Of a stretch of DNA of 10,554 bases, positions 1-6,556 are shown in pieces. Numbering within the stretch: the stretch's first letter is position 1; the number at the start of each line of letters is the position of its first letter. Both the position numbers and the translations under genes were made by a program. The notes beneath the pieces are model-generated. The model ran no database searches. It was given only the letters and a program-made list of their open reading frames with translations, and was not told the origin of the DNA. The stretch comes from Candidatus Omnitrophota bacterium (GTDB lineage Bacteria > Omnitrophota > Omnitrophia > Omnitrophales > Aquincolibacteriaceae): the NCBI GenBank assembly GCA_023246995.1, contig JAHFHI010000016.1, forward strand, positions 1 to 10,554, given 5' to 3'.

Positions 1-1185
1 CTGGTCCCGGCGGCAGCGGTTTTACTCATCGCGGGGGCTGCTGTTTTTCTTTATCTGTTTGTCTATCCGACGATGACGCGGGTTTTAGAGCGCGCGAAAA
101 AGACTTCGCTCGCTCCTGAAGAGAAGACCCCAAATTCCGGCGGCCCGCAGGATCAAAAGAAAACACCGCGGGACAAGAAGTCGTCCGCGACCGTTGCGCC
201 CGCGCCGGAAGTTTTCGGCGGGCTGACGGCCGACGAGCACGCGGCGCTTACAAGGCGCCTTGAGCTTTCGGCCGAGCGAACCCTTAGCCCGGAGGAAGAA
301 AAAATCTTGGCCGCCCGGGTAACTTTCAAGACCGGATTTGTCGAAAGACTTCCTTCCCAACCCTGGACTCTTGAAACCTTCAAGGGCAAGGTGAGTGAGC
401 AGGAAACCCGCTACCAAATCAGGCTCCCCGGCAGTTACAAACGCTCTCTTTGGAAACTCTTCGAGCTTCACTACCTGCCGGGGGCCGAAGCCTTTACGGC
501 CGGGGATCTCATGAAGGCGCGCAATCTCTGGATTGAATCCCTGGCCTTTCCTATTTATGCCAATGACGTGCGCAAGCACCGCGGCGTGGTGCTGACGATG
601 CTGAAGCCCTTTATCAGCGACACGCTCTCCAAGGTCGCCGCGATCAATAGCAGCCTGGTCGACAACCGGGTGCGCGAAAAGGAAAAACAGATCGGCGAAG
701 CCTACGAAACGCTTCTTGCCGCGGTTACCGGCAAGCGATGGACGGAAGCGCTGCAGGCGGCCGGGGAGTTGGAGAAGAAAATGGCCGAGGCCGCTAATCC
801 CGAAACTTTGGCCGGCGGGCCTGCGGCCTATCCTCCGGCGTTAAGCCAGGTCGATAGCGACATCCGCACCACGCTCGACGCTCTTTTGGAAGTTCCGCCG
901 CCCACGGTGGCGGATTTGGAGCCCCTCTATAAAGATTTGTGGCAGAAACGCAATATGATCCAGAGTTTGATTCCGGAAAATTTGGAAAAGATTAAAAAGG
1001 TTTATGAGGAAGGCCTTCAGGCTCTTCAGGTGAAGGACTGGAACCGGGCCGAAAAGGTGTTTTCCGACATTTCAGGACCACCCGAACTGGCGCGCGATGC
1101 CGGAGAGAAAATACGGCTTATCCGGAAACTTCGTGCCGCCGGGGTCCGGGCTAATCCGCTTGATTCAGGGGCTGAATCGGGTTAA
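1..1185 (+). CDS. Membrane-anchored helical TPR-like protein, 5' end missing
   Basis: The frame is open from base 1, so the gene starts before the window; 394 residues are visible up to the TAA at 1183-1185. The first 24 residues are hydrophobic (rich in L, V, A, F) and form one transmembrane helix. A charged, Pro/Lys-rich low-complexity linker follows, to about visible residue 70. The rest is mostly helical, with three stretches that resemble TPR half-repeats: around 'AFTAGDLMKARNLW', 'GKRWTEALQAAGELEKKM' and 'YEEGLQALQVKDWNRAEKVF'. An inner-membrane anchor with a soluble helical domain is the likely topology, perhaps as a scaffold or assembly factor. I do not recognise the family and propose no function. 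An ATG at 73 exists, but it would discard the membrane helix that reads continuously from base 1, so it is unlikely to be the start. Confidence 0.8.
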   Translation: MVPAAAVLLIAGAAVFLYLFVYPTMTRVLERAKKTSLAPEEKTPNSGGPQDQKKTPRDKKSSATVAPAPEVFGGLTADEHAALTRRLELSAERTLSPEEEKILAARVTFKTGFVERLPSQPWTLETFKGKVSEQETRYQIRLPGSYKRSLWKLFELHYLPGAEAFTAGDLMKARNLWIESLAFPIYANDVRKHRGVVLTMLKPFISDTLSKVAAINSSLVDNRVREKEKQIGEAYETLLAAVTGKRWTEALQAAGELEKKMAEAANPETLAGGPAAYPPALSQVDSDIRTTLDALLEVPPPTVADLEPLYKDLWQKRNMIQSLIPENLEKIKKVYEEGLQALQVKDWNRAEKVFSDISGPPELARDAGEKIRLIRKLRAAGVRANPLDSGAESG

Positions 1186-1282
1186 TCTTGGACTGGTTTT
1201 TATGAAAGGCATTGCCAACCGGCAAAACAAGATGTTTGAACGAAAACCTGCCAGGCCGCAGGGAAGCGGGCCGCGCGGGTTG

Positions 1283-1289
1283 GCGGAGG
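1283..1289 (+). promoter_or_regulatory. Ribosome binding site deciding the receiver gene start
   Basis: GCGGAGG ends eight bases before the ATG at 1298. It is the only strong Shine-Dalgarno match ahead of any in-frame start of this gene, and it shortens the longest possible reading frame by 67 codons to a size typical of a single receiver domain. Confidence 0.6.
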
Positions 1290-1297
1290 TTCCGCTC

Positions 1298-1693
1298 ATG
1301 AAAGAGCCTATCCCAGGCGGTGTCCGCACCGGAGGTTTGGTTCTCGGGCTTGTCTCCAACCTCCTTTTAGCGGGAAGAATTGCGCAGTCGGCGAAGCACT
1401 GCCATCTTAACGTTCATAATTGCGACAGTCCCGAGACGCTTTTGAAGCATGCTCGAGGCGAAAGGCCAGCCTTAATCATTTTTGACTGGGATGGGTGCGA
1501 AGCCCCGGCCTACAAGGTGCTCGCGGCGATGCGCTCCGAGGAATTCTTAAGCGGGGTGCCGTCCGTCGGTTGTGTTTCCACGGGCAAGGCCGCGCTGCGG
1601 GAGGAAGCCCAGCGGGCCGGCTGTCACCGGGTTTATTTGAAAACGGAGTTTTTAAGGGATCTTGATTTAATTTTATCCCGTTACGCAAAATAG
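1298..1693 (+). CDS. Stand-alone degenerate receiver (CheY-like) domain protein
   Basis: This encodes 131 residues with the alternating strand/helix pattern of a response-regulator receiver and nothing else. The first strand 'GLVLGLVSN' carries Ser-Asn where the acidic Asp pair normally sits. The strand 'ALIIFDWDG' supplies an Asp at the usual phospho-acceptor position. 'GCVSTG' gives the Ser/Thr, and 'RVYLKTEF' aligns the conserved Lys but lacks the usual following Pro. The missing acidic pair suggests a pseudo-receiver that may signal by binding rather than by Mg-dependent phosphorylation (inference). The start at 1298 is chosen because GGAGG lies at 1285-1289, eight bases upstream. In-frame ATGs at 1097, 1202 and 1232 lack such a site, and the first overlaps the preceding gene. 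Fifteen bases separate it from the next gene. Confidence 0.72.
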   Translation: MKEPIPGGVRTGGLVLGLVSNLLLAGRIAQSAKHCHLNVHNCDSPETLLKHARGERPALIIFDWDGCEAPAYKVLAAMRSEEFLSGVPSVGCVSTGKAALREEAQRAGCHRVYLKTEFLRDLDLILSRYAK

Positions 1694-1708
1694 AAAGCTA
1701 AACAGCGC

Positions 1709-2017
1709 ATGACCTTTCATCTGGGTTTTGAACTTCCGAAACAGGAATCCCGTGAGCTTAATCACGCGGTGTCCTTCCTGACCCGCGAAGAAGTGAGGAT
1801 CATCAAGCGCCAGATCCGCGGCAACAGCCTGCTGATCGATCAGTTTATCGGGCGTCTTGAGCTTTTCGTCAATCAGGAACGGTATCCGTCCAATGCGGTT
1901 TTTGTTCAGAAAATCCGCAGGCGCCTCGAGCTCCTGATGGAAGAAAACGACACTTTCCGAAAGGTTCTTTGGAAGCATTTTCAGTCCGAAGACTTAACCG
2001 CAGCGCACCCAGCATGA
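1709..2017 (+). CDS. Small helical protein of unknown function
   Basis: This encodes 102 residues, predicted almost wholly helical and rich in Arg, Glu and Leu, with no membrane segment or signal peptide. Central features are 'TREEVRIIKRQIRGN' and 'KIRRRLELLMEENDTFRKVLWKHF', which look amphipathic and could form a helical bundle or a dimer. I do not recognise the family. It sits 15 bases after the receiver-domain gene, and its stop overlaps the glgC start (ATGA at 2014-2017), so all three are probably read from one transcript. No clear ribosome site precedes the ATG. The tight packing and sensible composition support a real gene. A link to signalling or glycogen control is only a guess from position. 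Confidence 0.65.
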   Translation: MTFHLGFELPKQESRELNHAVSFLTREEVRIIKRQIRGNSLLIDQFIGRLELFVNQERYPSNAVFVQKIRRRLELLMEENDTFRKVLWKHFQSEDLTAAHPA

Positions 2018-3279
2018 CCGGCAATATCAAGGTTTTGATTCTGGGCGGGGGCCAGGGGAAGCGGCTCTTTCCGCTGACCAGTTACCGCTCCAAGCCGGCC
2101 GTTCCGATCGGGGGGAAATACCGTCTTGTGGATATCCCCATCTCCAACGCGATCAATTCCGGACTGCGCAAGATTTTTGTGCTGACGCAATTTAATTCCA
2201 CGTCGCTGCACCGCCACATCCACCGCACTTACCCTTATGAGTATTTTCATCAGACAAGCGTGGAGCTTTTGGCCGCCGAGCAGACCCTGGCCAATGCCGA
2301 CTGGTTTCAGGGGACGGCCGATGCCGTGCGCAAGCACCTGCCGCACTATCACCTGGAGGACACCGACACGGTGCTGATCCTCTCCGGGGATCACCTCTAC
2401 CGCATGGATTACCGGGAGATTCTGAAATTTCACGAAGAAAAAAACGCGGACGTTACGATTTCAACCATCCCGGTTTCCAAAAAAGAGGTCCGGCATTTCG
2501 GAATCATGAAGATTCGGGCGAGCGCCCAGATCACGGAGTTTTGGGAAAAACCCGCGCCGGAAGAAAATGCCAATGCCTATATGATTCCGGAAACCATTCG
2601 CAACGCCTTTGACCTGAATAAAGCCAAGCCCGAACTTTATCTGGCCTCGATGGGGATTTACGTTTTTAAGGCCCCGGTGCTGGCGGCCCTGCTTGAGGGC
2701 CGAGAGGCGGATTTCGGCAGAGAAGTCATCCCGAGAGCGATCGAAAAATACAAGGCTTTCGGCTATGTCTTTAACGACTACTGGCAGGACATCGGAACGA
2801 TCAGTAGTTTTTATGAGGCCAGTATTGACTTGACGCGCCCCCACCCGCCGTTTGAATTTTTCCTGCCGAACGCGGTCGTTTTTACAAGAGCCCGCTTTCT
2901 TCCGCCCAATAAGATGCTCGGGGCTTCCCTGAAGCGTGTCCTTCTTTCCGACGGCTGCATTTTAGACGATACCTTGATCGAAGACTCCGTCATCGGTGTG
3001 CGTTCGGTGGTACGCAAAGGGACCGAAATCCGAAAGAGCGTTGTCATGGGAAACGATTTTTATGAATCCGAAAAACCGGTCAAGCAGGAAGGCCTCGGGA
3101 TCGGACGCAACTGCCGCATTGAAAATTGCATCATCGATAAAAACGTGATCATCGGAAACAACGTCGAAATTTTAAACGCTGCCGGGATCGAGGAAAAAGA
3201 CGCGGATAATTACTATATCCGCGAGGGAATCGTCATCATCCCGAAAGGAGTCCGCCTTGCGGACGGGACCAAGATCTGA
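2014..3279 (+). CDS. glgC: ADP-glucose pyrophosphorylase (glucose-1-phosphate adenylyltransferase)
   Basis: This 421-residue cytosolic enzyme makes ADP-glucose and pyrophosphate from ATP and glucose-1-phosphate, the committed step of bacterial glycogen synthesis. The N-terminal nucleotidyltransferase domain shows 'GGGQGKRLFPLT' (residues 11-22), 'KPAVPIGGKYRLVDIPISN' (27-45), 'FQGTADAVRK' (98-107) and 'SGDHLYRMD' (124-132), followed by 'SMGIYVF', 'DFGREVIP' and 'YWQDIGTI'. The C-terminal half has the left-handed beta-helix hexapeptide pattern, for example 'CRIENCIIDKNVIIGNNVEI'. The motif wording is closest to plant and cyanobacterial AGPases, from memory of those sequences. The Thr of the common GGGxGTRL loop is Lys here. 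The start at 2014 gives a four-base ATGA overlap with the upstream gene, implying translational coupling; an in-frame ATG at 1969 would overlap that gene further. No other glycogen genes lie in the window. Confidence 0.93.
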   Translation: MTGNIKVLILGGGQGKRLFPLTSYRSKPAVPIGGKYRLVDIPISNAINSGLRKIFVLTQFNSTSLHRHIHRTYPYEYFHQTSVELLAAEQTLANADWFQGTADAVRKHLPHYHLEDTDTVLILSGDHLYRMDYREILKFHEEKNADVTISTIPVSKKEVRHFGIMKIRASAQITEFWEKPAPEENANAYMIPETIRNAFDLNKAKPELYLASMGIYVFKAPVLAALLEGREADFGREVIPRAIEKYKAFGYVFNDYWQDIGTISSFYEASIDLTRPHPPFEFFLPNAVVFTRARFLPPNKMLGASLKRVLLSDGCILDDTLIEDSVIGVRSVVRKGTEIRKSVVMGNDFYESEKPVKQEGLGIGRNCRIENCIIDKNVIIGNNVEILNAAGIEEKDADNYYIREGIVIIPKGVRLADGTKI

Positions 3280-3292
3280 AATGTTAAGACCC

Positions 3293-3300
3293 GGGGGGGG
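3293..3300 (+). repeat. G8 homopolymer at the start of the cyclophilin gene
   Basis: Eight consecutive G residues lie between an ATG at 3281 and the TTG start at 3307. With eight G the ATG opens only a nine-codon frame that ends at TGA 3308-3310, overlapping the TTG. With nine G the ATG would run in frame into the lipoprotein signal. The tract may also act as a crude ribosome site for the TTG. Confidence 0.6.
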
Positions 3301-3306
3301 AGCCGT

Positions 3307-3918
3307 TTGAGGCTTTCCGCGTTGATCGGGATCGCTGTCCTGACGCTGCTCCAGGGGTGTGCCGGACCCCGCAGGGAGCTTGTTTCACCGCCCGCGCCGG
3401 AGGTCTTGCGGGAGCCGGCTGCTTCTATTAAGAGTCCAACCAAGGAGGAACGTGTCGTGAAAGTGAAAATTGAAACTACGCTCGGGGATATCTATGCGGA
3501 ACTTTATCCGGAGCAAGCTCCGAAGACCGTGCAGAATTTTGTGGCGCTCGCCGGAAAGAAATTTTATGACGGAATCATTTTTCACCGGGTCATTCCCGAT
3601 TTTATGATCCAGACCGGGGATCCCACCGGGACAGGCCGGGGCGGTCCCGGTTATTCCTTTGAAGATGAGTTCTCCCCGAAGCTCCGCCATGACCAGCCGG
3701 GGATTTTTTCCATGGCTAATTCGGGGCCCAACACGAACGGAAGCCAGTTTTTTATCACCGAAGCCGCCACGCCATGGCTTGACGGCCGCCATTCGGTCTT
3801 CGGGCGGGTCACCGAGGGGATTGACGTGGTGCACCAGATCGCGCAAGTTCCCCGGGATTCCCAGGACAAACCCCGCCAGACGGTTTCCATGAAGAAAGTC
3901 ACGATCCTGGAAGGCTAA
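3307..3918 (+). CDS. Cyclophilin-type peptidyl-prolyl cis-trans isomerase, lipoprotein form
   Basis: This 203-residue protein catalyses cis-trans isomerisation of Xaa-Pro bonds. A short basic N-terminus and a hydrophobic core lead to the lipobox 'LQGC' (15-18), so the mature protein should be lipidated at Cys18 and face the periplasm. The next residue is Ala, not the Asp inner-membrane retention signal. Residues 19-50 are a Pro-rich linker. The cyclophilin domain fills 51-203, with '[15 protein letters not shown]' containing the catalytic Arg, '[17 protein letters not shown]' and '[12 protein letters not shown]'; all the main active-site residues of the family are present. The start is TTG, with only a G-rich run upstream. 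A much better internal ribosome site precedes an in-frame GTG at 3457, which would give a 153-residue cytosolic PpiB-like form. It lies 27 bases after glgC. Confidence 0.88.
   Translation: MRLSALIGIAVLTLLQGCAGPRRELVSPPAPEVLREPAASIKSPTKEERVVKVKIETTLGDIYAELYPEQAPKTVQNFVALAGKKFYDGIIFHRVIPDFMIQTGDPTGTGRGGPGYSFEDEFSPKLRHDQPGIFSMANSGPNTNGSQFFITEAATPWLDGRHSVFGRVTEGIDVVHQIAQVPRDSQDKPRQTVSMKKVTILEG
3442..3459 (+). promoter_or_regulatory. Internal ribosome site and GTG start within the cyclophilin gene
   Basis: AAGGAGGA at 3442-3449 is an almost ideal Shine-Dalgarno sequence, seven bases before an in-frame GTG at 3457-3459. Translation from there would begin '[16 protein letters not shown]', which is exactly where cytosolic cyclophilins begin. 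It may serve as a second start or as the main one. Confidence 0.55.
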
Positions 3919-3925
3919 AGACGTG

Positions 3926-3943
3926 CCCGGAATTTTTTCCGGG
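3926..3943. terminator. Hairpin between convergent cyclophilin and lptG genes
   Basis: Arms CCCGGAA (3926-3932) and TTCCGGG (3937-3943) enclose a TTTT loop, a perfect 7-bp stem in the 33-base gap between two convergent genes. No clear run of T follows on either strand, so intrinsic termination would be weak; the position still suits a shared 3' end signal. Confidence 0.4.
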
Positions 3944-3951
3944 GGGATAGG

Positions 3952-5049
3952 TCAGTGGTTTCCCTTTTCGAGATAAAAAAGTGCCCAGCTCCCAAAAAGA
4001 ATATTGGCGAGCCAAGCGCTTAGGAATGGGAAAATTTTCCCGGCCTTGCCGAGAGCAAGCCCCACCGCCCCTAAAACATGGTAAGCGAAGATCACCCCGA
4101 TACAGAAGAGCACCTGGTAGGCAATCACTTTCCGGCTTAGCGTTTTGCTTAAAATCGGGATAGCGATCAGCATCATGACAAGCGCCTGCCAGGGCGAAGC
4201 CAGCCGGGTGTGGAGATCCACGGACTCCGACTGCGCGCTCACCGCATTTTCCTTAAGACGCTGGATCGTATGTTTCAGTTCCTTATACGTGAGGAACGCT
4301 TTTTCGGTGGATGCGGCCGCGAGCTCGGCCGGCGTAAAACGGATATCGGGGTAGATTTTTTCCGGATAAGCCCGGGGATCCCCCAAGATCCTGCCTCTGG
4401 CATCCATCTGATATTCGGTCACGTTTAAAAATTTCCATCCCGAGTCGATCCAGAGGCCTTCCTCGGCGACCATTTTCTGGCGCCCCGTGCTGGCAGGGCC
4501 GTCTCCGAGCCAAAGGGACACAGCCCCCGTGACTTTTCCGGCGGATAGGGAAAAGGTCCTGAAGAAATGAAGCTGCTCCCCCCCCGAATAATAGGTGACG
4601 TTTCTTAAAAGTTTGTCGTGCTCAAAACGTTTCTTCTCGATATGGATCTGGCGCAGATCATGGGCCGTGCGGAAACTTCTCGGAACCAAGCGGTCGTTTA
4701 CGAGGAATGTGAAAATTCCGATCAGGAAGCCCATGAACACGATCGGCCGGATGATCGTGACAATTTTGATCCCCGCGGCCTTCATGGCGATCAGCTCATT
4801 ATGGAATCCGATATTGACCAGTAAAAAAAGCGTTCCCAGCCACGCGGCCCAGGCGATGGTCTGGCTGTAGGCGTAGGGAATTAAGGCGAAGTAATAGCGC
4901 AGGATGATGGCTGGCGGGGTCTTGTTTCGCAAAAGCACGTCAAGATTGTCAAAGAGATCGGCGATCAGGATAAGGAAAATCAGCATGAGGCATGAGTAAA
5001 AAATGGGAAGCAGCAGCTCCCGCAGAAGATAGCGGTCCAGGACCTTCAT
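3952..5049 (-). CDS. lptG: LPS export ABC transporter permease, LptF/LptG family
   Basis: This 365-residue inner-membrane protein belongs to the family that, as an LptF-LptG pair with the LptB ATPase, extracts lipopolysaccharide from the inner membrane and passes it to the Lpt bridge. Three hydrophobic helices (about residues 13-33, 50-80 and 97-118) precede a large periplasmic domain (about 120-280), and three more follow (about 285-303, 310-332 and 338-360). 'LDRYLLRELL' at the N-terminus and 'NELIAMKAAGIK' after the second helix are typical of the family. LptG is favoured over LptF by the 'LDRY' opening, but the assignment between them is not certain, and its partner is not in the window. 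Its ATG overlaps the comF stop by four bases (ATGA), so translation is probably coupled to comF. Confidence 0.87.
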   Translation of the reverse strand: MKVLDRYLLRELLLPIFYSCLMLIFLILIADLFDNLDVLLRNKTPPAIILRYYFALIPYAYSQTIAWAAWLGTLFLLVNIGFHNELIAMKAAGIKIVTIIRPIVFMGFLIGIFTFLVNDRLVPRSFRTAHDLRQIHIEKKRFEHDKLLRNVTYYSGGEQLHFFRTFSLSAGKVTGAVSLWLGDGPASTGRQKMVAEEGLWIDSGWKFLNVTEYQMDARGRILGDPRAYPEKIYPDIRFTPAELAAASTEKAFLTYKELKHTIQRLKENAVSAQSESVDLHTRLASPWQALVMMLIAIPILSKTLSRKVIAYQVLFCIGVIFAYHVLGAVGLALGKAGKIFPFLSAWLANILFGSWALFYLEKGNH

Positions 5050-5726
5050 GAAACGGCTTCCTCGAGAGCGGGGGCGCGTTCAATCGTCGCGGCCAGCGCG
5101 AAAAGGTCCACCCGTCTGGCCCCGGCCTTGCGCAGGGTGCCGGCGGCTTCCTCCGCCGTGGCCCCGCTTGTCAGGATGTCATCGACCAAAAGAAAAGTTT
5201 TACCCCGGATTTTTTCCGGGGCCGGAACTTCAAAGGTTTTAAACAAGTTGAGGCGGCGTTCGCGGCGCCCGAGCGTGCTTTGCGCGGGACCGCGCACGCT
5301 TTTTTTTAGAATCCCCCGCATGAGCGGGATTCCGGAGGCGGCGCTAAGGTGTTCGGCCGCGATTTCCGCCTGGTTGAATTCGCGGGTGAGAAGCCTTGAG
5401 ACATGCAGCGGAACGGGTGTCAGCGCGTCATAAGAATGCTCGAGAGCCAGGAGAGGCGTGATCCACTCAAAATCCCGGCGAAATACCCGCAGGAGCCATC
5501 GCTTGCCGAGGAACTTGATTCCCGCCAGAATTTCTTTGACCGGTGAGGCGTAAGGATAAAGGCACCAGGCTTTCCCGAGATTCTTGAAAGGCCGGTCGAG
5601 AAGCGCCCGGCCCGGGTCAAAGCGAAGCCGCGCAAGCCTGATCCGGCAAGCGACGCAGATGCCTTTTTCTTCAAGTTCCAAAAGAGAGGAGCATGCCCCG
5701 CAGGAAGCCGGATAGAGGAGGCGCAT
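5046..5726 (-). CDS. comF: ComF family phosphoribosyltransferase-like protein
   Basis: This encodes 226 residues. The N-terminus carries a zinc-ribbon-like set of cysteines, 'CGACSS' and 'CVACR', and the C-terminal half is a type I phosphoribosyltransferase fold with the PRPP-binding motif 'LLVDDILTSGAT'. 'PVPLHVSRLLTREFNQAE' and 'RRLNLFKTFEV' are also family features. ComF proteins are linked to DNA uptake in naturally transformable bacteria, but many homologues lie in species with no known competence, and the reaction is not settled. The start at 5726 is chosen for the strong ribosome site GGGGAGG, five bases upstream; in-frame starts at 5768 (ATG) and 5810 (TTG) have no usable site and would fall on or before the predicted transcription start. 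It is the first gene of a comF-lptG pair. Confidence 0.85.
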   Translation of the reverse strand: MRLLYPASCGACSSLLELEEKGICVACRIRLARLRFDPGRALLDRPFKNLGKAWCLYPYASPVKEILAGIKFLGKRWLLRVFRRDFEWITPLLALEHSYDALTPVPLHVSRLLTREFNQAEIAAEHLSAASGIPLMRGILKKSVRGPAQSTLGRRERRLNLFKTFEVPAPEKIRGKTFLLVDDILTSGATAEEAAGTLRKAGARRVDLFALAATIERAPALEEAVS

Positions 5727-5777
5727 AAGAGCCTCCCCGTAGTCAAGAATTTGCGGATGCCATTCCATAGGCCGGCT

Positions 5778-5806
5778 ATTGTAGGGAAGAATGAGACGGC
5801 CTCCAA
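5778..5806 (-). promoter_or_regulatory. Sigma70-type promoter for comF-lptG
   Basis: Reading the minus strand, TTGGAG (5806-5801) and TACAAT (5783-5778) are separated by 17 bases. Transcription would start near 5771, giving a leader of about 45 bases before the comF ATG at 5726. The -35 is weak and the -10 matches five of six consensus bases. Confidence 0.5.
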
Positions 5807-5808
5807 GC

Positions 5809-5841
5809 AAAATTCCAATTTGAAAGAAAAGGGGGAATTTT
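5809..5841. repeat. Inverted repeat between divergent promoters
   Basis: AAAATTCC (5809-5816) and GGAATTTT (5834-5841) are perfect 8-bp inverted arms with a 17-base spacer. They lie between the -35 boxes of the comF promoter and the deaminase promoter, where neither transcript would include them. A dimeric regulator site is one reading. AT-rich coincidence is the other. Confidence 0.45.
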
Positions 5842-5853
5842 TTGCATAATGAT

Positions 5854-5881
5854 TTGACAGCTTCGTCTCCGCCGTTATGAT
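5854..5881 (+). promoter_or_regulatory. Sigma70-type promoter for the deaminase-permease operon
   Basis: A perfect TTGACA (5854-5859), a 16-base spacer and TATGAT (5876-5881) form a strong promoter. Transcription would start near 5888, leaving a leader of about 186 bases that contains the palindromic repeat before the start at 6074. Confidence 0.7.
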
Positions 5882-5939
5882 GATCCCGAAAATAAAAGTC
5901 GGATCTTGAATGACCTATCGAGTTCTGAAAATTTCCCAG

Positions 5940-6027
5940 CTCCCGTTGGGAGAGGGTTGGGGGTGAAGGAAAACGTGACGTCCGAGAAAGCCCCTCATCC
6001 CCGCCGTCTTCCCCGAGGGGAGAAGGG
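5940..6027. repeat. Imperfect palindromic element, REP/MITE-like
   Basis: The left half begins with the small hairpin CTCCC-GTT-GGGAG (5940-5952) and continues with a G-rich run to about 5968. The right half runs from a C-rich segment at about 5991 into the hairpin TCCCC-GA-GGGGA (6010-6021). The reverse complement of the right half matches the left half imperfectly over about 30 bases. The core between them is 'AAAACGTGACGTCCGAGAAA'. The overall design resembles small dispersed G-rich/C-rich palindromes seen in many bacterial genomes. It interrupts an otherwise open frame upstream of the deaminase start, which argues that this stretch is not coding. Confidence 0.5.
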
Positions 6028-6073
6028 GTTCACCCATGAAAAGCGCAGAACTTTTAAACAGAAGGGGCATCCC

Positions 6074-6556
6074 ATGCCGCAAGGCGTTGAACGGAAAGGA
6101 ATGCTTGAAGCCATTAAAAGCGCCGTGCAGGGAATCACGCGGGGCCACGGAGGGCCTTTCGGCGCGTGCCTTGTCCGGGGGCGAAGCGTTGTCGCCGTAG
6201 ACCACAACCGGGTCCTTCAGTGTTCCGATGCGACAGCCCATGCGGAGATTAATGTGATCCGCGCCGCCTGCCGGAAAATCAGGAATTTTGACCTGTCCGG
6301 CCATGCGCTCTACACCACCACGGAACCCTGCCCCATGTGCTTCGCGGCCATTCACTGGGCGCGGATTGATCGGGTGATTTTTGGTACGAGGATAGCCGAT
6401 GCGGCCCGCCGGGGCTTTAATGAGCTCGCGATTTCAAGCCGGATGATGAAATCAAAGGGCTGTAGCGCCGTTCGAATCAAGGGGGGATGGATGCGCCGCG
6501 AGTGCGAAGAGCTTTTTCGGGCCTGGGACCGCCTTGAGACAAAACGGGTTTACTGA
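6074..6556 (+). CDS. Guanine deaminase-like nucleoside/base deaminase
   Basis: This 160-residue zinc enzyme belongs to the cytidine deaminase-like superfamily. 'HAE' (56-58) provides the first zinc ligand and the catalytic Glu, and 'PCPMC' (85-89) the two Cys ligands. 'GGPFGACLVR' (26-35) and 'GFNELAI' after the zinc site resemble Bacillus-type GuaD, as do the length and the short Tyr-ended C-terminus 'ETKRVY', so guanine to xanthine plus ammonia is the most likely reaction; a tRNA adenosine deaminase is less likely. The start at 6074 is chosen because AAGGGG lies six bases upstream and because it gives the usual family length; an in-frame ATG at 5906 would force translation through the palindromic repeat. 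The stop overlaps the permease start by one base (TGATG), so the two are translationally coupled. Confidence 0.8.
   Translation: MPQGVERKGMLEAIKSAVQGITRGHGGPFGACLVRGRSVVAVDHNRVLQCSDATAHAEINVIRAACRKIRNFDLSGHALYTTTEPCPMCFAAIHWARIDRVIFGTRIADAARRGFNELAISSRMMKSKGCSAVRIKGGWMRRECEELFRAWDRLETKRVY

Noticed and set aside
1097-1297. N-terminal extension of the receiver protein
   Set aside because: The in-frame ATGs at 1097, 1202 and 1232 lack ribosome sites, and the added sequence shows no receiver-like or other structure.
1186-1297. Promoter or small RNA between the first two genes
   Set aside because: Only a 5-bp hairpin (1212-1225) and a TTGGAC without a matching -10 box are visible; too weak to call.
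5203-5221. Near copy of the 3926-3943 hairpin (CCCCGGA, T-loop, TCCGGGG) inside comF
   Set aside because: On the minus strand it encodes Pro-Glu-Lys-Ile, and the same codons give a similar string in lptG near 4355-4370, so codon usage explains the likeness.
5888-6073. Purine riboswitch in the long leader of the deaminase-permease operon
   Set aside because: The gene content made this worth checking, but I could not find the conserved junction sequences of the purine aptamer; the leader is dominated by the G-rich/C-rich palindrome instead.
5906-6073. N-terminal extension of the deaminase from the ATG at 5906
   Set aside because: The extra 56 codons run through the palindromic repeat, resemble no deaminase and lack a ribosome site, while 6074 gives the normal family length.
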